The translations under genes and the position numbers were made by a program. Under the pieces are notes generated by a model. The model searched no databases and had not been told where the DNA came from. It saw only the letters and a list, made by a program, of their open reading frames with translations. From Rhodocyclaceae bacterium (GTDB lineage Bacteria; Pseudomonadota; Gammaproteobacteria; Burkholderiales; Usitatibacteraceae), in contig JADCIX010000001.1 of NCBI GenBank assembly GCA_020247545.1, positions 62,001-126,000 of the forward strand: a stretch of DNA of 64,000 bases, written 5' to 3'. Positions 55,134-64,000 of this stretch are shown here, piece after piece. Position 1 is the first letter of the stretch. The number at the start of each line of letters is the position of its first letter.

Positions 55134-56327
55134 GTGAGTCTTGTTCCATCACGTGCAACGCCGCGGGCGGATGGCTTTCGTATGCCTGCAGAGTGGGAGC
55201 CGCACACACAAACATGGATGGTGTGGCCGGAGCGCCCTGACAATTGGCGGCTCGGTGGCCGGCCCGCACAAGCGGCCTTTGCGACGGTGGCGCGGGCAAT
55301 TGCGGCCTTTGAGCCGGTGGTGGTTTGTGCCAGTGCCGAACAATTTGCACGTGCAACCGAGACATTGTGCACCCAACCCACCAAACATCCGATTCGTGTG
55401 GTCGAAATCGCCAACGACGATGCGTGGTGCCGGGATACAGGACCGACCTTCGTCGTGAATGATACCGAGGTGCGTGGTATTGATTGGACGTTCAACGCGT
55501 GGGGCGGGCAGAACGGCGGTCTATACACGAGTTGGGATCGTGACGACGCGGTCGCTGGAAAGATCCTGGCGATCGAAAAACTCTCGCGTTACCGTACCGA
55601 GGGTTTTGTGATGGAAGGCGGGGCGATCCATGTTGACGGCGAAGGCACGCTGCTGGTTACCGAGGCGTGTTTACTCAATGCCAATCGCAACCCACATCTT
55701 GGGCGTACGCAGATAGAGGCAATGTTGCGCGAACATCTTGCCGTCGAAAAAATCATCTGGCTTCCGCGCGGCATTGTGAATGACGAAACGGATGAGCACG
55801 TCGACAATATGTGTTGCTTCTGTGCGCCGGGTGAGGTGCTGCTCGCGTGGACCGATGACCAAAATGATCCGCAATATGCGTTTTCGATGGCCGCCCTCAA
55901 GGTGCTCGAAACATCGGTTGACGCAAAGGCGAGGGCACTCAAGGTTCACAAACTGCCGCTGCCAGCGGTCATGCACGCCACTGCCGAGGAGCGCGCAACT
56001 GTTGCCGATGGTAGCGCCGTCGCAAGGATCACTGATGACCGCCTCGCGGGTTCTTACATCAATTTCTATCTGTGCAACGGTGGGGTGATCGTACCGAAAT
56101 TTGACGACCCAAATGACGATGTCGCGGCACGAATTTTGGCCGAGCGATTCCCCGATCGGCGGGTCGTGCAAGTACCCGGCCGCGAAATCTTGTTAGGCGG
56201 CGGGAACATACACTGCATAACGCAGCAGCAGCCTGCGGTCTTTCCATCACAGCAGCAACCGACGCCGCGCAGCGGCGAAGGGATGTCTGCGGTCAACGTG
56301 CGGCAGCAGCAACCAAGGGTGGGCTGA
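55134..56327 (+). CDS. aguA: Agmatine deiminase AguA
   Basis: Converts agmatine to N-carbamoylputrescine and ammonia. It has the guanidine-modifying-enzyme fold with [20 protein letters not shown] at the start, [12 protein letters not shown] in the middle and the catalytic Cys361 in [13 protein letters not shown]. The start is a GTG 7 bp after aguB. About 28 residues follow the normal end of the family ([13 protein letters not shown]); this Gln/Pro-rich tail is unusual. With AguB it completes the agmatine-to-putrescine route. Confidence 0.95.
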   Translation: MSLVPSRATPRADGFRMPAEWEPHTQTWMVWPERPDNWRLGGRPAQAAFATVARAIAAFEPVVVCASAEQFARATETLCTQPTKHPIRVVEIANDDAWCRDTGPTFVVNDTEVRGIDWTFNAWGGQNGGLYTSWDRDDAVAGKILAIEKLSRYRTEGFVMEGGAIHVDGEGTLLVTEACLLNANRNPHLGRTQIEAMLREHLAVEKIIWLPRGIVNDETDEHVDNMCCFCAPGEVLLAWTDDQNDPQYAFSMAALKVLETSVDAKARALKVHKLPLPAVMHATAEERATVADGSAVARITDDRLAGSYINFYLCNGGVIVPKFDDPNDDVAARILAERFPDRRVVQVPGREILLGGGNIHCITQQQPAVFPSQQQPTPRSGEGMSAVNVRQQQPRVG

Positions 56328-56507
56328 AAGCACGGTCGCAGTTCCGGCAGGTTGGCGCTTGGTGCCCGGAAAAGCGCGGCGCGCAGCGCAAATTGTCGGG
56401 TTGACGCCGCATTCGAGAGTTTTACCTTTCCAGACAGTGGCGATTCTGTCTTTGAGGCGGGGCGGTCGGCTAAAATAGCCGTTCATTCCACCTTCATTGT
56501 CACCGCT

Positions 56508-59147
56508 ATGTCCGCCGCAGGTTCTATACAAAACGTCCCGTCCGTTTCTGAGATTCGCCAGGCATTTATTAGCTTCTTTGAGTCCAAGGGCCATACCCAC
56601 CTTGCCTCCAGCTCGCTGGTGCCGCACGACGATCCGACCCTGCTCTTTACCAACGCGGGGATGAACCAGTTCAAGGATGTATTTCTGGGCTACGAGAAAC
56701 GCGACTATGTGAGGGCCGTGACATCGCAGCGTTGTGTACGCGCCGGCGGCAAACACAACGATTTGGAAAACGTCGGTTATACGGCCCGTCACCATACCTT
56801 TTTTGAAATGCTGGGCAACTTCAGCTTCGGTGATTACTTCAAGCGTGATGCCATTAAATACGCATGGGAGCTGCTAACTGTCGCCTACAAGTTGCCGAAA
56901 GAAAAGCTGCTTGTCACGGTTTATGCCGACGACGACGAGGCCTACAACATTTGGGCTGACGAGATCGGTGTACCGAAGGACAGAATCGTTCGCATCGGCG
57001 ACAACAAAGGTGGCAAGTACGCCTCGGATAATTTCTGGATGATGGGTGATACGGGACCATGCGGCCCGTGCTCAGAAATCTTCTACGACCATGGTGCACA
57101 CATCGCCGGTGGCCCGCCGGGATCACCCGAAGAAGACGGCGACCGCTTTATCGAGATCTGGAACCTCGTGTTTATGCAGTTCAACCGCGAGGTCAAAGAC
57201 GGCCCGATGATTCCGCTGCCCAAGCCTTCGGTTGATACCGGCATGGGCTTGGAGCGTTTATCCGCTGTTTTGCAACATGTTCACGCGAACTATGAGATTG
57301 ACCTGTTCCAAGCGCTGATCAAAGCGGGTATGCGTGAAACGGGTGAGAAAGACATTACCAACCCGAGCTTGCGTGTGATCGCGGACCACATCCGCGCCTG
57401 CGGCTTCTTGGTGTGTGACGGTGTCATTCCGGAAAACGCCGGTCGCGGCTATGTGCTGCGACGCATTGCGCGCCGCGCAATGCGCCATGGCTACAAACTC
57501 GGTCAGAAGAAACCTTTCTTCTACAAGTTGGTGGACGACCTCGCGGCCGTGATGGGTGGCGCTTTCCCGGAGATTGCCGAGCACAAGGAGCGTGTGAAGG
57601 CGGTTCTTCGTCAGGAAGAGGAGCGATTTGGCGAGACACTTGAGAACGGCATGTCGATTCTTGACGCCGCGCTGACGACCAATCCGAAACGCCTCGATGG
57701 TGAGACCGCGTTCAAGCTCTACGATACGTTTGGATTCCCGATTGATCTGACGGCGGACATTGGACGTGAGCGCGGTTTTGAAGTCGACATGGCCGGCTTC
57801 GACAAGGCGATGGCTGCGCAACAAGAGCGTTCAAGAGGCGCGGGCAAGTTCGCTGCCAAAGAAAAGCTCACGTATGACGGCGCGAAGACCAACTTCAAAG
57901 GTTACGACGTGATGGAGGCGACGGGCAGTGTATTGGCGCTCTATCGTGAAGGTGCCGCTGTTAAAGAATTGAAGGCGGGTGAGGCGGGGGTCGTGGTACT
58001 TGATACCACGCCGTTTTATGCCGAGTCCGGCGGGCAGGTGGGGGATGTTGGTGTGCTGGCAACGTCGAGCGCCACGTTCGAGGTTGGTGATACGCAAAAG
58101 GTTCAGGCGGATGTGTTTGGCCATCACGGCAAGATGGTGACCGGCGCATTAAAAGTTGGCGACAGCGTAAAGGCGAGTGTGAATTTGGACGTACGTCATC
58201 GCACCATGCGGCACCATTCGGTCACCCACCTGATGCACAAGGCGCTGCGCGAAGTCTTGGGAGGCCACGTGCAGCAGAAGGGTTCCTTGGTTGACGCAGA
58301 CAAGACACGTTTTGACTTTGCCCACAATGCGCCGGTGACTTCCGCCGAGATCACGCAGATCGAGGCGATTGTGAATGCCGAGATCATCCGCAACGAAGCC
58401 ACCAGTGCGAAGGTGATGGCGCTCGAAGCCGCGCAGAAGACGGGCGCGATGATGCTGTTCGGCGAAAAATATGGCGACGAAGTGCGCGTACTCGAAATTG
58501 GTTCTTCAAAAGAACTTTGTGGCGGCACACATGTATCGCGGACCGGCGACATCGGGCTTTTTAAGATTGTCAGCGAAGGTGGTGTTGCGGCGGGTGTGAG
58601 GCGTGTCGAGGCCGTTGCGGGATCGGTCGCTTTCGACTACGTTCAGCAGATGAATCGCTCGATGGAAAATGCCGCGGCAATGTTGAAAGCGCAGCCTTCG
58701 GAACTCGAAGTCAAGATTGGCCAGACACTCGACCATGTGAAATCGCTGGAAAAACAGCTGGCGCAACTCAAGTCAAAACTTGCAGCGTCAGCCGGTGACG
58801 ATTTGCTCGGCCAAGCCAAGGAAGTGAATGGTACCAAGGTTCTCGCGGCAAAGTTGGAAGGCATCGACGCAAAAGGCCTGCGCGAAACGATGGATCAACT
58901 GAAGTCGAAGTTGAAGTCCGGCGTGATTGTGCTGGCGGTTATCGAAGGCGACAAAGTACAGATTGCAGCCGGTGTAACGGCTGATCTTGTCGCGAGATTC
59001 AAAGCTGGTGAATTGGTGAACCACGTTGCGCAGCAAGTTGGCGGCAAGGGCGGTGGCCGGCCAGACTTTGCAATGGCGGGCGGCAATGACGCTTCGAACC
59101 TGACGAGCGCTTTAGCGTCCGTCACCGAATTCGTGGCGGCAAAGTGA
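56508..59147 (+). CDS. alaS: Alanyl-tRNA synthetase
   Basis: Class II synthetase that charges tRNA-Ala and edits mischarged Ser/Gly. The N-terminal catalytic part has [20 protein letters not shown] and [16 protein letters not shown]. The editing domain has the zinc-binding HxxxH (HHSVTHLMH) and [11 protein letters not shown]. The C-terminal domain ends with [15 protein letters not shown]. At 879 residues from the ATG at 56508 the length is normal; the frame is open 52 codons upstream without family similarity. The gene ends 183 bp before gmhA. Confidence 0.97.
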   Translation: MSAAGSIQNVPSVSEIRQAFISFFESKGHTHLASSSLVPHDDPTLLFTNAGMNQFKDVFLGYEKRDYVRAVTSQRCVRAGGKHNDLENVGYTARHHTFFEMLGNFSFGDYFKRDAIKYAWELLTVAYKLPKEKLLVTVYADDDEAYNIWADEIGVPKDRIVRIGDNKGGKYASDNFWMMGDTGPCGPCSEIFYDHGAHIAGGPPGSPEEDGDRFIEIWNLVFMQFNREVKDGPMIPLPKPSVDTGMGLERLSAVLQHVHANYEIDLFQALIKAGMRETGEKDITNPSLRVIADHIRACGFLVCDGVIPENAGRGYVLRRIARRAMRHGYKLGQKKPFFYKLVDDLAAVMGGAFPEIAEHKERVKAVLRQEEERFGETLENGMSILDAALTTNPKRLDGETAFKLYDTFGFPIDLTADIGRERGFEVDMAGFDKAMAAQQERSRGAGKFAAKEKLTYDGAKTNFKGYDVMEATGSVLALYREGAAVKELKAGEAGVVVLDTTPFYAESGGQVGDVGVLATSSATFEVGDTQKVQADVFGHHGKMVTGALKVGDSVKASVNLDVRHRTMRHHSVTHLMHKALREVLGGHVQQKGSLVDADKTRFDFAHNAPVTSAEITQIEAIVNAEIIRNEATSAKVMALEAAQKTGAMMLFGEKYGDEVRVLEIGSSKELCGGTHVSRTGDIGLFKIVSEGGVAAGVRRVEAVAGSVAFDYVQQMNRSMENAAAMLKAQPSELEVKIGQTLDHVKSLEKQLAQLKSKLAASAGDDLLGQAKEVNGTKVLAAKLEGIDAKGLRETMDQLKSKLKSGVIVLAVIEGDKVQIAAGVTADLVARFKAGELVNHVAQQVGGKGGGRPDFAMAGGNDASNLTSALASVTEFVAAK

Positions 59148-59330
59148 GCGGACATCAGGTCTGGCCGCTAGGCCCGCATCGGCTCGGCGCATCCCCAGAG
59201 GGGCCCCTGCTTTCGGCCTCTCGTGCCTATCCCTCAATGGCGACGCTAGGCGGTACGAACCCAGCCGCGATCGGTGCCGCGCTGGAATCTGTGGCCGCGT
59301 GGGTGTCTTCAAAGTAACCAAGGAATTGTC

Positions 59331-59933
59331 ATGACCACGCCGCTCGATATTGTTCAAGCCAACCTCAAACAATCGAAAGAAGCGCTTGAGAATTTATTGG
59401 CCAATCCTGCTGCGTTAGCCAATGTCGCCGCCGCAGCGGAATTGATTGGTGCTGCGTTTGACAACGGCGGGCGCGTTTTCTCCTGTGGCAACGGCGGCAG
59501 CATGTGTGATGCCATGCATTTTGCCGAAGAGCTTTCTGGCCGGTATCGCAACGACCGCAAGGCGCTGCCGGCGGTGTCGATCAGCGATCCTTCGCATATT
59601 TCTTGTGTCGGCAACGACTACGGTTACAACTTCATTTTTTCGCGTTACCTTGAAGCGCATGCGCACGCGGGCGATGTGTTGCTGGGCATCAGCACGAGTG
59701 GCAAGAGCGCCAACGTCATCAAGGCGGCCGAGTATGCAAATGCGCACGGCATTCATGTTGTGACACTAACCGGAAAACCCGATAGTGTGCTCGGAAAAAT
59801 CGCGACCATTGACATCGTCACGCCGGGTAATAGCGGTTATGCGGACCGCGTTCAAGAGCTCCATATCAAAGTTATTCATATCCTGATTGAACTCGTCGAG
59901 CGACGCTTTTTTCCGGAGAATTACGAGCAATAG
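59331..59933 (+). CDS. gmhA: Phosphoheptose isomerase (sedoheptulose 7-phosphate isomerase)
   Basis: An SIS-domain enzyme that makes D-glycero-D-manno-heptose 7-phosphate, the first step to ADP-heptose for LPS core. The sequence follows E. coli GmhA closely: SCGNGGSMCDAMHFAEELSG, ISDPSHISCVGNDYGYNFIF, and LGISTSGKSANVIKA. The ATG at 59331 has AAGGAA upstream. At 200 residues it is a little longer than E. coli GmhA. DiaA, a related SIS protein, is less likely given the AEELSGRYR segment. Confidence 0.9.
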   Translation: MTTPLDIVQANLKQSKEALENLLANPAALANVAAAAELIGAAFDNGGRVFSCGNGGSMCDAMHFAEELSGRYRNDRKALPAVSISDPSHISCVGNDYGYNFIFSRYLEAHAHAGDVLLGISTSGKSANVIKAAEYANAHGIHVVTLTGKPDSVLGKIATIDIVTPGNSGYADRVQELHIKVIHILIELVERRFFPENYEQ

Positions 59934-59953
59934 CTTGGCGCTTCTTTGTTTTA

Positions 59954-60478
59954 GGGGATGAGATTCCTCACCAAAAGCGGTTCGGAATGACAGTGGTTTT
60001 GAAGTCATCACTTCCAAATTTGTCATCCCGAGCGAAGCCGAGGGATCTCATCGGTTGGTATTGAGAAGAAAGTAGTGAGTTGTTTAGCGGTTGACAACTT
60101 TCCCCAAAAGCGGTTCGGAGTGACGGCGGTTTTGAAGTCATCACTTCCAAATTTGTCATCCCGAGCGCAGCCGAGGGATCTCATCGGTTGGTATTGAGAA
60201 GAAAGTAGTGAGTTGTTTAGCGGTTGACAACTTTCCCCAAAAGCGGTTCGGAGTGACGGCGGTTTTGAGGTCATCACTTCCAAATTTGTCACCCTGAGCG
60301 AAGCCGAGGGATCTCATCGGTTTGTGTTGAGAAGAAGGTAGTGAGTTTTACGAGGGATGAGATTCCTCGCCGAAAGCCGTTCGGAATGACGTTGGTTTTG
60401 TGGTCACCAATTCCAAATTTGTCATCCCGAGCGCAGCCGAGGGATCTCATCGGGCTGTGTTGAGAAGAAGGTAACAGA
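59954..60478 (+). repeat. 133-bp tandem repeat array of GTCATCCCG-type elements
   Basis: Starts of the conserved core lie at 60022, 60155, 60288 and 60421, exactly 133 bp apart. Each unit has a 103-bp element (core GTCATCCCGAGCGAAGCCGA, interior GTTGACAACTTTCCCC, end GCGGTTCGGAGTGAC) plus a ~30-bp linker containing CATCACTTCCAAATTT. The first two full units are almost identical; the third and fourth have diverged or lost parts. The array fills the gmhA to GIY-YIG spacer. Confidence 0.93.
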
Positions 60479-60484
60479 TGTGAA

Positions 60485-60775
60485 ATGTCTAGAACCTACT
60501 ATGTCTACATTGTCGCTTCGATCAGCCGGGTTGTTTACATCGGTGTCACTAACAATTTGGTTCGTAGGGTCCACGAACACAAGCAGGGCTTGGTTGCAGG
60601 CTTTACAAAGCGTTACCAGGCAGATCGACTGGTGTACTTTGAGGAAACAACCGACGTGCGAGTCGCGATTGAACGAGAAAAACAGTTGAAGACCTGGCGG
60701 AGGGAAAAGAAATTGGCGCTTATTGAGATCGCAAATCCTTCATGGAAAGACCTGTACCTTGACTTCACCGGATGA
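60485..60775 (+). CDS. GIY-YIG nuclease-domain protein between inverted repeat copies
   Basis: A 96-residue single-domain protein of the GIY-YIG family. The two signature strands read YYVYIVAS and VVYIGVTNNLVRR (residues 5-26), with the conserved Arg/His segment RVHEHKQ and the catalytic Glu probably in AIEREKQLKTWRREKK. Stand-alone proteins of this size (UPF0213 type) have unknown roles. The upstream repeat copy (60421-60451) ends 33 bp before the ATG. The downstream copy is inverted and contains the stop codon (TGA at 60773-60775). The ORF is therefore framed by inverted repeats. Confidence 0.9.
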   Translation: MSRTYYVYIVASISRVVYIGVTNNLVRRVHEHKQGLVAGFTKRYQADRLVYFEETTDVRVAIEREKQLKTWRREKKLALIEIANPSWKDLYLDFTG

Positions 60776-60899
60776 GATCCCTCGGCTTCGCTCGGGATGT
60801 CAAAATTGAGGTAACAGCGATTCTTCTCGGAGATCTCACGCTTCAGCAGCCATATTTGATTGTTCGATGTCATCCCGAGCGCAGCCGAGGGATCCCATC
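60771..60899. repeat. Inverted and direct copies of the GTCATCCCG core after the GIY-YIG gene
   Basis: An inverted core copy (GATGAGATCCCTCGGCTTCG and onward, 60771-60801) is followed by a direct copy (60869-60899), together making a second inverted-repeat pair about 129 bp long. The inverted copy matches the reverse complement of 60421-60451 at 29 of 31 positions. The Nudix gene starts 27 bp later. Confidence 0.85.
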
Positions 60900-60925
60900 C
60901 TAACGTAAGAAAGTAACTCGATTCA

Positions 60926-61468
60926 ATGTCATTCAGCTTCTGCCCAAAATGTGCCACACCGCTCGCAAAACGCGCGTTTGAAGAAGACGGTGGTGCCGCG
61001 ACACGGATTGCTTGTCCAGACGACGCCTGCGGATTTATCCACTACGACAACCCGACGCCTGCCGTCGGTGTGTTGATCGAACACCAGGGCGACATCGTGC
61101 TGGCGCGCGGTGCCGGGTGGCCAGAAGGTTTTTTTGCACTGGTGACCGGGTACCTTGAAAAAAACGAGGATCCGCTCAAAGGTGTGGCACGCGAAGTTAA
61201 AGAAGAGACCAATCTGGATGTGGTGGAAACCGAGATCATCGGCAACTACATCTTTGAACGCAAGAACGAAGTCATGCTGTGTTATTTCGCCAAGTGCGAA
61301 GGCGAGATTCGGCTCTCACCCGAGCTTGCGGAGATTAAGCGTTACCAGCCACACGAATTAAGGCCATGGCCACGGGCCACGGGGTTTGCCGTTGCTGACT
61401 GGATGCGATCACGCGGTCTTGAAGTCAAGTTTATTGAACGGCCGCCTATTATTGTCGAGAAGAAATGA
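60926..61468 (+). CDS. Nudix hydrolase with N-terminal zinc ribbon
   Basis: A 180-residue hydrolase of nucleoside diphosphate-linked compounds. A zinc ribbon (C6, C9, C30, C35) precedes a Nudix domain; the Nudix box runs from G75 to L97, with E81 and REVKEETNL at 89-97. Asn replaces the usual Gly after EET. The zinc ribbon plus Nudix order is like NudC/ADP-ribose-type enzymes, but the NudC-specific motif after the box is not evident. The next gene overlaps its stop by four bases (ATGA). Confidence 0.88.
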   Translation: MSFSFCPKCATPLAKRAFEEDGGAATRIACPDDACGFIHYDNPTPAVGVLIEHQGDIVLARGAGWPEGFFALVTGYLEKNEDPLKGVAREVKEETNLDVVETEIIGNYIFERKNEVMLCYFAKCEGEIRLSPELAEIKRYQPHELRPWPRATGFAVADWMRSRGLEVKFIERPPIIVEKK

Positions 61469-62160
61469 TGAAGAAATTGGTAGTTGTATTTGCTCTTTCA
61501 AGCGCATTGGTGCATGTGACATATGCACAGGATAATGCAAAGGTCGTAGAAATTGGTGCTGCAGCTTTGAATGTCGAGTTACGCGCAAAGCTACGTGCGG
61601 AGCTTGAGACGATTTTTGATACGGATCAGTCGGGTCGTAAGGCAATAAACGCTGCAAAGACAAAAGATGAGAAAGATGCGCTTTGGGAGAAACAAGCACT
61701 AATCGACACCGCCAATCAATTGCGTGTCGAGGCCATCATTAGGCAGTATGGATGGCCTAGGCAAACTGAATTTGGCGTAAAGGCGTCCCAGGCTGCGTTC
61801 TTGGTGCTACAACACGCACCGATCGAGATAATGAAGCGTAATTTCTTGACCCTCAAAACGGCGATGGAGACGGGTGAACTGAAAAAAGAAAGTTTTGCCC
61901 TATTTGAGGATCGAATCAGAATGTACGAAGGGCGCCCACAAATCTATGGCTCACAAGTTGCGATTGACGAAAAAACAGGCAAGCCTTTTATTTGGATGAT
62001 CGAGGATGAAGCAAATGTTGATAAACGGCGAGCGTCAATGGGTATGCCACCTCTTTCAAACTATGCAAAGTTTTTCGGCATTGATTATTTATCGCCAGCC
62101 GCGCGCAAAGAGACGGCTGGAAGTGCTGTCGAGCCAAAGAGCGTTGAGCCAAAAAAATGA
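61465..62160 (+). CDS. Exported protein, DUF6624-like
   Basis: A 231-residue protein with signal peptide LVVVFALSSALVHVTYAQ and a helical mature part containing YGWPRQTEFGVKASQAAFLVLQHAP, a pattern I associate with DUF6624. The function of the family is unknown. It overlaps the Nudix gene (ATGATG) and the PLP-enzyme gene (ATGA), so it is translated in one string with cytosolic enzymes, which is odd for an exported protein. A Pro/Ser/Lys tail ends it. Confidence 0.75.
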   Translation: MMKKLVVVFALSSALVHVTYAQDNAKVVEIGAAALNVELRAKLRAELETIFDTDQSGRKAINAAKTKDEKDALWEKQALIDTANQLRVEAIIRQYGWPRQTEFGVKASQAAFLVLQHAPIEIMKRNFLTLKTAMETGELKKESFALFEDRIRMYEGRPQIYGSQVAIDEKTGKPFIWMIEDEANVDKRRASMGMPPLSNYAKFFGIDYLSPAARKETAGSAVEPKSVEPKK

Positions 62161-63302
62161 AAATGCAAAAACCCGAGAGCATTGCCGCACAGGCGCTTGG
62201 TTGGATTGACGAGAGCACCAGGGAAATCGTCGGACAAATTCATACCTCGACGACGTATATCCGCGACGAGGACAATCAATATCGTAATGGCCGCGTGTAT
62301 GCGCGCGACCACAACCCGACCTTCGAGCAGGCCGAAGCGGTCTTGAACGCGCTTGAGGGCGGCTACGAGACGCGACTGTTTGCCTCGGGCATGGCAGCCG
62401 CCACAGCCGTGTTCCAAGCGCTGAATCCGGGTGATCACGTGATTGCGCCAAAGGTCATGTACTGGTCGCTGCGTAATTGGTTAAAGACGTTTGCAACCCG
62501 CTGGGGGCTGCATATTGAGTTTGTTGATGCGACCGACCTCGACGCAGTGCGGGCGGCCATTCAGCCCGGTAAAACCAAATTGATTTGGATCGAAACACCG
62601 GCCAATCCGCTGTGGCACATTACCGATATTGCGGCGATGTGCGAGATTGCGCACGCTGCAGGCGCGCTGGTGGCGGTGGATTCGACTTGTGCGACACCAG
62701 TTCTCACAAGGCCGATTGAACACGGCGCGGATATTGTCATGCACGCGGCGACCAAATATTTGAATGGCCACTCTGACGTCGTGGCGGGTACGCTCACAGC
62801 GGCGCGTGACTTCGAAACGTGGCAACGCATTCGCAGCATCCGCGCGCAAATAGGTGGTGTTGCCGGGCCGTTTGAGGCGTGGCTGTTGACGCGCGGCATG
62901 CGTACGCTGTTTCCCCGTGTTCGAACAGCCTGCGCCGGTGCACAGCGTATTGCGGAACACTTCTCGCAACACCCGCTGGTGGAAGAAGTGTTGTATCCAG
63001 GCTTGCCGGAATTTGTCGGGCACCAGATTGCGGCCAAACAAATGCACGGCGGCTTCGGCGGCATGATGTCTATTCGAGTCAAGCATGGTGAGGCGGCAGC
63101 GATTGCCGTTGCGGCCAATACACAACTCTGGAAGCGGGCAACATCGCTCGGCGGCGTTGAGAGTCTGATCGAGCATCGTAGCAGCGTCGAGGGTGAGGGT
63201 ACGCCGGCTCCCAAAGATCTGCTGCGGATGTCTGTGGGCATCGAAGCGACGCAGGATTTGATTGATGATTTTGAGCAGGCGCTGACTGCGGCGAGCCGGT
63301 AG
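62157..63302 (+). CDS. PLP-dependent Cys/Met metabolism enzyme (cystathionine gamma-synthase type)
   Basis: A 381-residue fold-type I PLP enzyme of the trans-sulfuration family. It has RLFASGMAAATAVFQAL near the N-terminus, the Asp segment VAVDSTCATPVLTRP and the Schiff-base Lys in MHAATKYLNGHSDVVAG. A later GGVESLIEHRSSVEGEG fits the family. Whether it is a cystathionine synthase, a lyase or an O-acylhomoserine sulfhydrylase cannot be told by eye. It overlaps the upstream gene by four bases, and the GAF gene starts 3 bp later. Confidence 0.9.
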   Translation: MKMQKPESIAAQALGWIDESTREIVGQIHTSTTYIRDEDNQYRNGRVYARDHNPTFEQAEAVLNALEGGYETRLFASGMAAATAVFQALNPGDHVIAPKVMYWSLRNWLKTFATRWGLHIEFVDATDLDAVRAAIQPGKTKLIWIETPANPLWHITDIAAMCEIAHAAGALVAVDSTCATPVLTRPIEHGADIVMHAATKYLNGHSDVVAGTLTAARDFETWQRIRSIRAQIGGVAGPFEAWLLTRGMRTLFPRVRTACAGAQRIAEHFSQHPLVEEVLYPGLPEFVGHQIAAKQMHGGFGGMMSIRVKHGEAAAIAVAANTQLWKRATSLGGVESLIEHRSSVEGEGTPAPKDLLRMSVGIEATQDLIDDFEQALTAASR

Positions 63303-63305
63303 ACC

Positions 63306-64000
63306 ATGCAAGACATTAATACGCGCATTCAAACTTATTTGGTTCGCGCCGATCTTGACCGCTACCTCGTCGAGACACCCGTTATTGCTAAATGTATTCG
63401 CGGCATCATGGATGTGATGGGTGAGCTGCCGCCAAACTTTAACCAAGACACGTTGTACACCTATCCCGTGCCGATGATGTCCGAAGACGGTAGCTGCTCA
63501 TTGATCGAAGAGCTGGCACCCGCGCCGTATGACCTTACCGCAATCTTGGGTGGACGTAACGAGTCGACCACGCGAAAACTACTGTTGCTAAACCAGGTGG
63601 TTGAGCACGTCACGCAAATGTGTGGCGCCGATTGGTTGGGAATTTATCAGGCAAGAGACACGGCGATGCAACATCGCGTGTTGGTCAAACTCGCGTATCG
63701 CGGCAGGCCGTCGCGTGCAGAATTTCCGTTGACGCCTGAGTTTGCGAAGGGCTCGACGAACAGCACGGTCGGCCTTGAAGGTTCTGCGCGGGTGATCGAT
63801 GACGTGGCCGCCTATACCGCGGAGGGTGGCGGCTTCTACGTCTGTGACGACAAGGTGCAATCTGAGGCGTGTTTGCCGATGTTCGACGAGGCTGGTGTGA
63901 TCGTCGGTATCATTGATGCTGAGGCCGAGCCTAAACAGTTTTTTAAGCCCGACCGGATCGCGGCAGTTGTTGCCCTGGCGATGGTCACACCCGCACTGCT
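63306..64000 (+). CDS. GAF-domain protein (partial at window end)
   Basis: An open frame starts at the ATG at 63306, 3 bp after the PLP-enzyme stop, and runs off the window (231 residues so far). The first part reads MQDINTRIQTYLVRADLDRY. Later stretches, such as CLPMFDEAGVIVGIIDAEAE followed by FFKPDRIAAVVALAM, look like the end of a GAF domain as found in small GAF proteins of the methionine-sulfoxide-reductase type. The C-terminus and any partner domain are outside the window. It probably belongs to the Nudix-DUF6624-PLP string. Confidence 0.75.
   Translation, partial: MQDINTRIQTYLVRADLDRYLVETPVIAKCIRGIMDVMGELPPNFNQDTLYTYPVPMMSEDGSCSLIEELAPAPYDLTAILGGRNESTTRKLLLLNQVVEHVTQMCGADWLGIYQARDTAMQHRVLVKLAYRGRPSRAEFPLTPEFAKGSTNSTVGLEGSARVIDDVAAYTAEGGGFYVCDDKVQSEACLPMFDEAGVIVGIIDAEAEPKQFFKPDRIAAVVALAMVTPAL

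Noticed and set aside
59968-60292. Minus-strand frames of 63-89 codons in the 133-bp array
   Set aside because: They are repeats of the same translated unit and arise from the array; there is no ribosome site or family.
59954-60478. Array considered as a CRISPR locus
   Set aside because: The period is 133 bp, repeats and 'spacers' are both conserved, and no cas genes are present. It is a tandem duplication of a dispersed element.
62481-63446. 321-codon minus-strand frame opposite the PLP enzyme
   Set aside because: It is His/Arg/Cys-rich with no family features, while the plus strand has the conserved PLP Lys and Asp motifs.

Overview
The window looks like the chromosome of a Gram-negative betaproteobacterium; the exact lineage cannot be fixed by eye. 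The left end has the order tig-clpP-clpX-lon-hupB-tRNA-Val-tRNA-Asp-ppiD-fabI, which is common in Betaproteobacteria. A phosphoheptose isomerase gene and a heptosyltransferase-like gene point to an LPS outer membrane. A full Sox cluster points to thiosulfate or sulfide oxidation. No database search was run; calls rest on motifs, lengths, gene order and direct reading of both strands.

Layout. 1-9.7 kb: protein quality control (trigger factor, ClpXP, Lon, PpiD), HU, two tRNAs, an SDR and FabI. 9.9-21 kb: a GT9 glycosyltransferase, then a peptide/oligopeptide-type ABC importer with three paralogous binding proteins, two permeases and one fused double ATPase. 21.2-28.6 kb: an ArsR-type regulator with the cysteine pair of persulfide sensors, and a 2174-residue lipoprotein built from BNR, RCC1 and FG-GAP repeats. 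28.9-37.7 kb: soxCD, soxYZ, a DsrE-like lipoprotein, soxAX, an HbpS/GlcG-like gene, soxB and a thioredoxin-like (SoxW-type) gene. Together these encode periplasmic oxidation of sulfur bound to the SoxY cysteine, with electrons leaving through the SoxAX and SoxCD cytochromes. 37.7-46 kb: a looser region with an IS3-family relic, miniature elements, two outer-membrane proteins, a cation/proton antiporter, tRNA-Asn and an unrecognised exported protein. 46-60 kb: a methyltransferase, an ABC-F ATPase, a small Cys-containing exported protein, a TRAP transporter, gamma-glutamyltransferase, the agmatine-to-putrescine pair aguB/aguA, alaS and gmhA. 60-64 kb: a 133-bp tandem array, a GIY-YIG nuclease gene between inverted repeat copies, and a tightly packed Nudix / DUF6624-like / PLP enzyme / GAF gene string that runs off the window.

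The most unusual content is repeat-based. (i) A family of elements starting GTCATCCCGAGCG and ending TTCGGAATGAC occurs in the sox cluster, forms the 133-bp array and brackets the GIY-YIG gene in inverted orientation. (ii) Short elements with inverted ends, three of them about 180-250 bp long, sit at CTAG or CTAG-like sites. (iii) A 127-bp hairpin element sits between soxY and soxZ; its terminal CTAG supplies the soxY stop codon. (iv) GCAG/CTGC-loop palindromes lie in the two permease genes' spacer and between soxB and the thioredoxin-like gene.
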